The position numbers and the translations under genes were made by a program. From positions 1-18,964 of the forward strand of contig MHKJ01000002.1 of assembly GCA_001818355.1 (NCBI GenBank): a stretch of DNA of 18,964 bases, in the 5' to 3' direction. The stretch is from Candidatus Kerfeldbacteria bacterium RIFOXYC2_FULL_38_9. Its GTDB lineage: Bacteria > Patescibacteriota > Patescibacteriia > UBA9570 > XYC2-FULL-38-9. Below the pieces are notes generated by a model. That model was not told where the DNA came from. It was given only the letters and a program-made list of their open reading frames with translations, and searched no databases. Position 1 is the stretch's first letter. Each line of letters starts with the position of its first letter. Of the stretch, positions 13,907 through 18,964 are shown piece by piece.

Positions 13907-14601
13907 GAGCTTAAAAAAACTTCAAATTCTTTAGGAGTATTAGCTTGAAAAATCATTTTTTGACCATGGGTCGGATGAGCAAAGGAAAGCCGGTAAGCGT
14001 GTAAAAAAAGCCTGGGATATTCTTTTTTATTTTGGTATTTTTTAGAAAAATAAAGAGAATCACCAACTAAAGGGTGGTCAATAGCGGCTAAATGAGCGCG
14101 AATTTGGTGGGTACGTCCGGTTTTGATTGTCACTTTTAGCTCACTGTAACGTCGGTTTTTTTCTTTCAAAACTTCATACTCGGTCCATGCTTCTTTGCCC
14201 TTGCAATTTTCCGGACGGGCGGCCATTTTTCCGCCTCGAGTTTTGGAATGAGCGATTCTAAACTTAATCACCCCGGTTTTTTGTGGCAAAATTCCATGGA
14301 CGATCGCCCGATATTCTTTTTGGGTTAGGCGTTGCATAAACTGTTCTTTTAAACCAACAAAAGCTTGCTGATTTTTTGCCACCACCATCACTCCGGACAC
14401 TTCTTTATCTAAACGGTGAACCAAGCCCGGTCTTATTGGATTTTCTCCTACGTTTTTTATCAAGGGATATTTTTTTAGCAAAAAATCTACCAAAGTAATT
14501 TCATCTGGCTTGTTTCCCAAATGTACCGCCAACCCTCTTGGTTTCTCTAAAACTAAAACATCCTCATCTTCAAAAATTGTAGCAAATGTTTCCAGGGGCA
14601 T
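13903..14601 (-). CDS. RluA-family RNA pseudouridine synthase (no S4 domain)
   Basis: Converts specific uridines in rRNA or tRNA to pseudouridine. The family core is complete: EDEDVLVLEKPRGLAVH (11-27), the catalytic motif HRLDKEVSG with D65 as the nucleophile, TQKEYRAIVHG, and the C-terminal TGRTHQIRAHLAAIDHPLVGDSLY that forms the active-site end. At 232 residues it lacks the N-terminal S4 RNA-binding domain of RluC/RluD (about 320), so it is the short RluA/RsuA-like form; the target RNA cannot be told. The start ATG lies 9 nt after the stop of the LOG gene with no Shine-Dalgarno sequence, so the two are co-transcribed. It ends in TGA. Confidence 0.93.
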   Translation of the reverse strand: MPLETFATIFEDEDVLVLEKPRGLAVHLGNKPDEITLVDFLLKKYPLIKNVGENPIRPGLVHRLDKEVSGVMVVAKNQQAFVGLKEQFMQRLTQKEYRAIVHGILPQKTGVIKFRIAHSKTRGGKMAARPENCKGKEAWTEYEVLKEKNRRYSELKVTIKTGRTHQIRAHLAAIDHPLVGDSLYFSKKYQNKKEYPRLFLHAYRLSFAHPTHGQKMIFQANTPKEFEVFLSS

Positions 14602-14610
14602 GTTTCAAAA

Positions 14611-15375
14611 TTAGTCTTCTTGATTTTTTGGCGGCAAAGGTTTATCGTGTTGGGTTTTTTGTTTGATAAACTCAAAAGCCTCTTGAGCTGAATCTACAAT
14701 GTGAAAAAAGTTTATATCTGTTTCTTTAATGGTGCCCAGATTATGCAACATTTGTTCTTCAATAAATTCATAGAGTTTTCCCCAATACGCTTTGCCTACT
14801 AAAACAAAAGGTACGGGTTGCATTTTATGAGTTTGCATTAAAGTTAAAACTTCAAAAACTTCATCAACAGTGCCGTAGCCCCCGGGAAAGGCCACAAACG
14901 CCTGCGAAGGAGAGGTGAGCATCACTTTTCTGGTGAAAAAGAAATGAAAACCCATGCCATGGCGCACATATTTATTGATGCGTTGTTCAAAGGGCAGTTG
15001 GATGTTCAAACCGATAGATTCTCCGTCAGCTTCAAAAGCCCCTTTGTTGGCCGCCTCCATAATACCAGGGCCGCCGCCGGTGATAATAGAGAAATTCGCT
15101 TTAGCCAGTAAGCCGGCCAACTCTTCGGCAATTAAATAATATTTGCTATCAGGCTTTAAACGTGCGGAGCCAAAAATAGTAATATCAGCGGTAATTTTTG
15201 ATAAAAAATCATAACCTTCCACAAATTCAGACATGATTTTAAATATTCTCCAAGTGGCTTTGCCGGAACGGAATTCCGTCGGGTTGATTACTTCTCCGCG
15301 TAGTTGTGCGCGATGATCTTGATCTTCTATGAAGTTTTTTGGTTTTTTATGCGTTGAGGCTGGTATCATGGTCAT
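14611..15375 (-). CDS. LOG-family nucleotide phosphoribohydrolase-like protein
   Basis: A Rossmann-fold protein of the family often misnamed lysine decarboxylase. Characterised members cleave the N-glycosidic bond of (cytokinin) nucleoside 5'-monophosphates. Signatures are IFGSAR (67-72), SIITGGGPGIMEAANKGA (96-113), TRKVML (148-153) and FPGGYGTVDEVFEV (163-176), the PGGxGTxxE motif with E172. The protein has 254 residues, about 45 of them an N-terminal extension before the core (core alone is about 190), like the longer bacterial LOG proteins. A second ATG two codons in (15369) is an alternative start. An extended -10 box lies upstream. In a genome without plant-hormone context the likely role is nucleotide salvage or housecleaning. 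Confidence 0.9.
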   Translation of the reverse strand: MTMIPASTHKKPKNFIEDQDHRAQLRGEVINPTEFRSGKATWRIFKIMSEFVEGYDFLSKITADITIFGSARLKPDSKYYLIAEELAGLLAKANFSIITGGGPGIMEAANKGAFEADGESIGLNIQLPFEQRINKYVRHGMGFHFFFTRKVMLTSPSQAFVAFPGGYGTVDEVFEVLTLMQTHKMQPVPFVLVGKAYWGKLYEFIEEQMLHNLGTIKETDINFFHIVDSAQEAFEFIKQKTQHDKPLPPKNQED

Positions 15376-15404
15376 AATTTAAAATAGTTATTTTTCTTTT
15401 TTTA

Positions 15405-15413
15405 ATTGTAGCA
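15405..15413 (-). promoter_or_regulatory. Extended -10 promoter for the LOG/pseudouridine synthase operon
   Basis: TGCTACAAT on the minus strand (TGn plus TACAAT) lies 29 nt before ATG 15375. No good -35 box is seen. It shares TGCTA with the other extended -10 elements in the window. Confidence 0.5.
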
Positions 15414-15502
15414 TATTAAACGCTAAAAGAATAAATTAGAAAGGCAAGAAGAATAATATTAAATTTTTTGGCTAACTTTAAAGAAAAAAATAGTTTCTTG
15501 GG

Positions 15503-15530
15503 TTGACAAAATTAAAAATTGCGCTATAAT
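15503..15530 (+). promoter_or_regulatory. Strong sigma70-type promoter
   Basis: Perfect TTGACA (15503-15508), a 16-nt spacer and perfect TATAAT (15525-15530). Transcription would start near 15537, giving a leader of about 70 nt before ATG 15608. It is the best promoter in the window and implies high expression of the propeller protein. Confidence 0.85.
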
Positions 15531-15581
15531 ATTTTGGTTAAATTTTCATTGATTTAACATTCTCTAAAAAAGGAAATTAAA

Positions 15582-15593
15582 ATGGTTAAATAA
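15582..15593 (+). other. Three-codon leader mini-ORF with Shine-Dalgarno
   Basis: In the leader of the propeller gene, AGGA (15571-15574) stands 7 nt before ATG GTT AAA TAA (Met-Val-Lys-stop). The main ATG at 15608, in another frame 14 nt after this stop, has no Shine-Dalgarno of its own. It may recruit ribosomes for coupled initiation or be chance. Confidence 0.35.
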
Positions 15594-15607
15594 TTAAAAT
15601 ATTTATT

Positions 15608-17155
15608 ATGAAAAAGTTAGGAGGTATTATCAGTTTAGTTTTCTTAAGTGTTTTCTTAAGTTTTCAGCCTTTTGTTGCTGTAGCAATTTCCCCAAGCTCT
15701 TTTATTAAACCTGCGTATTGTGGAAAAAATTGTCTACTGACTACCAATGCTGATGTTGCTATGGAAGGAGAAAATGGCAGCACAGACGGTGGGTGGTATG
15801 ATTTAGGAGATGAATATTCTTATGATTTAAACAACCGGGGTGATGTTAATGGTGATGGTAAAACAGATTTAGTAATGGCAGCACCGGGATATGGAGCAGA
15901 TGATAAAGGAAAAATTTATATTTATTACGGCCCATTAACTTCCAACACCACCACTAAACCAGATGCTGTTATTTTAGGAGAAGCCGATGATGATCGAGCC
16001 GGCACTGCTATCGCGGTTGGAGACACAAACCAAGATGGTTATGATGATGTGATGATTGGCGCTCCTTTTCATGATTATAACGGGACATTTTTAAATGGTG
16101 CGGTTTATATTGTTTATGGTCCAATTGACGGAGAACACCACTTGTCTTCTGCGGACGTAGTTTTATACGGTGAGAACGGAGCAGTGGTTGATGATGGTAC
16201 TGCTGGTGATATGTTTGGTCTGGCTGTTAAAAGTGCGGATTTTAATAAAGATGGTTATTTGGATTTAGTGGCCAGCGCCCCTCGTCATCAGCAAGGAGTT
16301 GTTTATATTTTTTATGGTCCTATTATAAACACACAGAGCGTTATCGAAGCAGATGAAACCATTTCTGAAACTAGAATTGGTGAAAATTTTAACGAGGTAT
16401 GGAATAATTTTGGTATAACCTTAACTGTAGGAGATGCCAATGGAGATACAATTCCGGATGTTGGTGCTACCGAGTATTATTCGGACGCTGACGGATTATT
16501 TTTTGGAAGTAGTGTTTTGTTTAACGGTCCTTTTAGTGGAAAAAAAACCACCATAGACGCCGATAGTATGTTTATGGCCGGTGAGCATAATGATGGCACT
16601 TATTTTTCTACAAGTATTTTAGAGATTATCAATGATATTAACGGTGACGGCATTAACGATGTTGCTGTAGGAGAAGATCAAGATGATAGGCACAGTCCTT
16701 ATGTTTTTTCCGATTACGGCAAAACGTATATTTTTTATGGCCCATTACCAAACGCGGTGAGTGACAAAGAGGCAAATGTTATTATTACCGGGGAACAATT
16801 TCAATCTGGGTTCGGAGACGCTATTGAAGGCGCCGGCGATCTTAATCAAGACGGTTATAATGATTTGTTGGTTAGCGCTACTTATTTAGATACTAATGCT
16901 GGTGAAAATGTTGGTGGTGTTTATGTTATTCACGGTCCTCTAAAACCAGGATTTTATGGAGCACGTTTTTTAAGCAGTAAAATTATTATGGGTACAGTTG
17001 ACCATAATGGTATTGGTAAAAGGCTAGCCAGTATGACAGATTTAAATAACGATCAGCATATTGATATTGTTACTTCTACACCTTGGTATCCTTATTTTGG
17101 AGATGATATTAGCAAAGGAGCGGCTTATCTATTTTTTACAGATAACAGTTGGTAA
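15608..17155 (+). CDS. Secreted seven-bladed FG-GAP (integrin-alpha-like) beta-propeller protein
   Basis: A 515-residue exported protein, probably a surface or released adhesin or binding scaffold. The signal peptide is MKKLGGIISLVFLSVFLSFQ and on to about residue 26 (VAVA-IS). The rest is seven FG-GAP repeats, each with a calcium loop D-x-[N/D]-x-D-x-x-x-D at D79, D139, D211, D276, D343, D411 and D478, spaced 60-72 residues. Most are followed by a xxAPx motif and a later G-x-[V/I]-Y-[I/V]-x-[Y/H]-G-P strand. Seven blades make a closed propeller, as in integrin alpha chains. Two cysteines (C38, C42) lie before the first blade. Blades 4 and 7 have degenerate loops (DANGDTIPD, DLNNDQHID). There is no membrane anchor. 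It has its own strong promoter and terminator and is monocistronic. Confidence 0.9.
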   Translation: MKKLGGIISLVFLSVFLSFQPFVAVAISPSSFIKPAYCGKNCLLTTNADVAMEGENGSTDGGWYDLGDEYSYDLNNRGDVNGDGKTDLVMAAPGYGADDKGKIYIYYGPLTSNTTTKPDAVILGEADDDRAGTAIAVGDTNQDGYDDVMIGAPFHDYNGTFLNGAVYIVYGPIDGEHHLSSADVVLYGENGAVVDDGTAGDMFGLAVKSADFNKDGYLDLVASAPRHQQGVVYIFYGPIINTQSVIEADETISETRIGENFNEVWNNFGITLTVGDANGDTIPDVGATEYYSDADGLFFGSSVLFNGPFSGKKTTIDADSMFMAGEHNDGTYFSTSILEIINDINGDGINDVAVGEDQDDRHSPYVFSDYGKTYIFYGPLPNAVSDKEANVIITGEQFQSGFGDAIEGAGDLNQDGYNDLLVSATYLDTNAGENVGGVYVIHGPLKPGFYGARFLSSKIIMGTVDHNGIGKRLASMTDLNNDQHIDIVTSTPWYPYFGDDISKGAAYLFFTDNSW

Positions 17156-17176
17156 TCTTAATAATGATCATAATTT

Positions 17177-17204
17177 AAAAACTCGTCCAAAATGACGAGT
17201 TTTT
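17177..17204. terminator. Bidirectional Rho-independent terminator
   Basis: AAAACTCGTC (17178-17187 with one more A at 17177) and GACGAGTTTTT (17194-17204) form a perfect stem of 10-11 pairs with loop CAAAAT. On the plus strand it ends the propeller gene 21 nt past its stop; on the minus strand it follows tRNA-Val by 5 nt and is trailed by TTTT. Confidence 0.9.
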
Positions 17205-17209
17205 GTTAA

Positions 17210-17283
17210 TGGGCGATACTGGACTCGAACCAGTGACCCCTTGCGTGTCGTGCAAGTGCTCTAACCAACTGAGCTAATCGCCC
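17210..17283 (-). tRNA. tRNA-Val(GAC), with C at position 33
   Basis: Acceptor GGGCGAT/ATCGCCC, D stem GCTC/GAGC, anticodon stem CTTGC/GCAAG with loop ACGACAC, T stem ACTGG/CCAGT with loop TTCGAGT, discriminator A. By position the anticodon is GAC, and residue 33 is C instead of the near-universal T. CCA is not encoded. It lies 5 nt after tRNA-Ile. Confidence 0.9.
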
Positions 17284-17288
17284 CCATG

Positions 17289-17362
17289 TGGGCACATCAG
17301 GATTTGAACCTGAGACCGCCGAGATATAAGCTCGGAGCTCTAACCAACTGAGCTATGTGCCC
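17289..17362 (-). tRNA. tRNA-Ile(TAT)
   Basis: Acceptor GGGCACA/TGTGCCC, D stem GCTC/GAGC, anticodon stem CCGAG/CTCGG with loop CTTATAT, T stem TCAGG/CCTGA with loop TTCAAAT, discriminator A. The anticodon TAT reads ATA directly. CCA is not encoded. Its 5' end is 3 nt after the stop of the upstream membrane protein gene. Confidence 0.95.
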
Positions 17363-17365
17363 ATT

Positions 17366-18319
17366 TTATTCACCTTTTAAGAGCCGATGTATTTTTGCTT
17401 TTTTCTGCCCTTTTGTCAATTCACTAAAAAGCAAAGTCCAGTTGCCAAAATGCCAGGTAGAAAACAAGACCACGCTCACGACTGTTACCAAAAAAACCGT
17501 TACCAGCAAGAGTACATTATAAATATAGTAAGCGGTAACTGCCGAAAAAATCGCAGAAAACATAATTCCTAAAGGCAAAGTAACCACCACGCTTACCAAC
17601 ACATCAAAAATATTGATTAGGAAAAAAGTAATAAACATCATAAAAGCCAGCTCTAAAGAAATGCCGATGTTTTTACTGAAAATATTCCAGGCTCGATGAA
17701 AAGCTTTTCCTAAAGTAAGATTTTCTAACACTAAAGCGTTAACGGCATATTTAGTTACTAAACTGACCACAATAGTTATTATCACTAAAAATAAAAACAA
17801 CAACAAAGACAAAACCAGTCTGAAATTAGTAGCGGGTAGAAAAAATAAAGGCAAAGCGGAAAGCAGTAGCAATCCATAGGCAACACCCCTGCCCAACATA
17901 TTTGCTTCTAAAACCGGTAAAATATGATGTTCACTGGTTTTAATAGCTTGTTCCAAGCTGTATTTTTTCCGGTTATTTATTTTGCTTTTTGTTGGATCAA
18001 AAGCTTCAATTAAGCCTATTTGGGAAATCATGATAATGCCAATTAAAAAAGCGACGCAGGTAATTAAAGCAATAATCATTAAAATGGGTGTCGGACTGCT
18101 TATAAACAAATGCCATCCTTCTCCCAAACGATCCATTTGCCAAAATTGCGGTTGAAAGGGGCTGTTGTTGCTACCCAATAAAGCAGACTGAGTAAAAAAC
18201 AGTTCTAAGTCTATTCCTTTACCACCCCAGAAAAGCACAAAAAAACCAAAAATCCATAAAGACTTGTGGGTTTTAGTTATTTCCCAAGATTGTCTAAAAA
18301 TTTTTTTATATAATTTCAT
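17366..18319 (-). CDS. Polytopic membrane protein of unknown function, downstream of ftsH
   Basis: A 317-residue integral membrane protein. The N-terminus (MKLYKKIFRQSWEITKTHKSLWIFGFF) has a positively charged amphipathic stretch and a first helix at about 20-35. Further helices are seen at about 76-100, 145-163, 166-195, 220-245 and 250-302. The polar loop RAWNIFSKN (about 216-224) before a helix recalls membrane proteins of the glycerophosphodiesterase-membrane-domain/DUF7847 type, but I am not sure of the family. A Shine-Dalgarno AGAGAGG stands 2 nt before the ATG, closer than ideal, and the gene follows ftsH by 40 nt, so they are one operon. Its stop is 3 nt before tRNA-Ile, so tRNA processing must cut this message. 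Confidence 0.78.
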   Translation of the reverse strand: MKLYKKIFRQSWEITKTHKSLWIFGFFVLFWGGKGIDLELFFTQSALLGSNNSPFQPQFWQMDRLGEGWHLFISSPTPILMIIALITCVAFLIGIIMISQIGLIEAFDPTKSKINNRKKYSLEQAIKTSEHHILPVLEANMLGRGVAYGLLLLSALPLFFLPATNFRLVLSLLLFLFLVIITIVVSLVTKYAVNALVLENLTLGKAFHRAWNIFSKNIGISLELAFMMFITFFLINIFDVLVSVVVTLPLGIMFSAIFSAVTAYYIYNVLLLVTVFLVTVVSVVLFSTWHFGNWTLLFSELTKGQKKAKIHRLLKGE

Positions 18320-18359
18320 AGCCTCTCTTTTTTTATTTTAATTTTTTTCAAAAAATTTT

Positions 18360-18964
18360 CTAAGCAGTCGCTGTTTTTGGTTCTTCCTCAAACAAAGCTT
18401 CAAACTCGGCTCGTTCTATAGTTTCTACTTCTAACAATTTTTTCGCAATAGCAGTTAGTTTGTCTTGATTTTTGTTAATCAAAGCCTTAACTTTTTCATA
18501 TTCGGTTTCGATAATAGCGTTTATTTCTCGATCAATGGCCTGCGCGGTTTCTTCGCTGTAATCGCGTTGTTCATGAATTTCTTTTCCCAAAAAGATCATT
18601 TCACTGGTGTTGCCAAAAGTACGCGGACCAAGTTTGGTGCTCATACCATAACGAGTAACTATGCCGCGCGCTAGTTTGGTGGCGTTTTCCAAATCACTGG
18701 AAGCGCCGGTGGTGATGTCGTTAAATTGTTTTAATTCGGCCGCATGACCACCCAAAGAAACAGCAATATCGGCCAGCATTTGTTTGTGGGAGTGCATTCT
18801 TCTGTCTTCGTCCGGAAGTTTCATGGTAAAGCCGCCGGCATGTCCGCGGGGAATAATGGAAATTTTATGCACCGGGTCGGAATCAGGAAGCAGATGCGCT
18901 ATTAAAGCGTGGCCGGCTTCATGATAAGCGGTGATTTCTTTTTCTTTTTCGGAAAATTTAGCGC
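18360..18964 (-). CDS. ftsH: ATP-dependent zinc metalloprotease FtsH, C-terminal part (truncated by window edge)
   Basis: Membrane AAA+ protease that degrades misassembled membrane proteins and some regulators. Only the last 200 residues are inside the window; the frame is open to the right edge and the start, transmembrane helices and AAA+ domain are outside. The peptidase M41 zinc site HEAGH lies at 18909-18923 within TAYHEAGHALIAHL, and the third ligand is probably the Asp of ITTGASSDLENATKLAR. GMSTKLGP and the terminal helix (DREINAIIETEYEKVKALI...LLEVETIERAEFEALF) are standard for the family. A GTG at 18870-18872 is internal, not a start. The segment GGHAAELKQF is slightly divergent from the usual GGRAAEEL. 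It is co-transcribed with the membrane gene and two tRNAs downstream. Confidence 0.96.
   Translation of the reverse strand, partial: AKFSEKEKEITAYHEAGHALIAHLLPDSDPVHKISIIPRGHAGGFTMKLPDEDRRMHSHKQMLADIAVSLGGHAAELKQFNDITTGASSDLENATKLARGIVTRYGMSTKLGPRTFGNTSEMIFLGKEIHEQRDYSEETAQAIDREINAIIETEYEKVKALINKNQDKLTAIAKKLLEVETIERAEFEALFEEEPKTATA

Noticed and set aside
1..18964. CRISPR array, insertion sequence or UGA recoding
   Set aside because: No regularly spaced repeats or transposase frames were seen, and TGA is used as a normal stop by at least three genes.

Overview
This window looks like a piece of an AT-rich (roughly 37-40% GC by eye) bacterial chromosome using the standard code: several genes end in TGA, and Trp is TGG. 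The gene types suggest a Candidate Phyla Radiation / Patescibacteria genome. They include secreted modular beta-rich proteins, single-pass and polytopic membrane proteins of unknown function, an RluA pseudouridine synthase without S4 domain, an extended bL19, and starts that mostly lack Shine-Dalgarno sequences. The lineage is an inference; no marker gene here proves it.

Layout. 1-4254 (+): two overlapping O-antigen ligase-like (Wzy_C) membrane proteins, the first cut by the left edge, then a secreted zinc amidase of the PGRP/Amidase_2 family; together an envelope or surface-glycan cluster. 4257-7412 (-): a membrane-anchored protein with C-terminal calcium-binding repeats, an MFS exporter, tRNA-Ala(TGC) and a 76-residue membrane protein. 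7422-10595 (-): a 1057-residue secreted protein of repeated carboxypeptidase-regulatory-like folds with a basic FnIII tail. 10726-13313 (-): a tRNA cluster, Val(TAC), Arg(CCG) and Leu(GAG), split by a 2.27-kb segment carrying one 611-residue unknown gene and a palindrome-rich non-coding stretch. 13340-15375 (-): rplS, an RluA-family enzyme and a LOG-family enzyme. 15608-17155 (+): a secreted seven-bladed FG-GAP propeller with a near-consensus promoter and a strong terminator. 17210-18964 (-): ftsH (cut by the right edge), a polytopic membrane protein, tRNA-Ile(TAT) and tRNA-Val(GAC), apparently one transcript.

The most interesting structure is the segment between tRNA-Leu and tRNA-Arg. A 17-nt direct repeat (16/17 identical) lies at both ends, and one copy overlaps the CCA end of tRNA-Leu. 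Removing the segment would leave tRNA-Leu, tRNA-Arg and tRNA-Val as a tight array. It therefore reads as an inserted cassette without its own integrase. Its protein has a long coiled-coil-like part and a C-terminal region that faintly resembles ADP-ribosyltransferase-type folds.

Other points are -10 boxes placed so close to ATG codons that transcripts would be nearly leaderless, a tRNA-Ile with the rare TAT anticodon, a C33 in tRNA-Val(GAC), and CCA encoded in only two of six tRNA genes.
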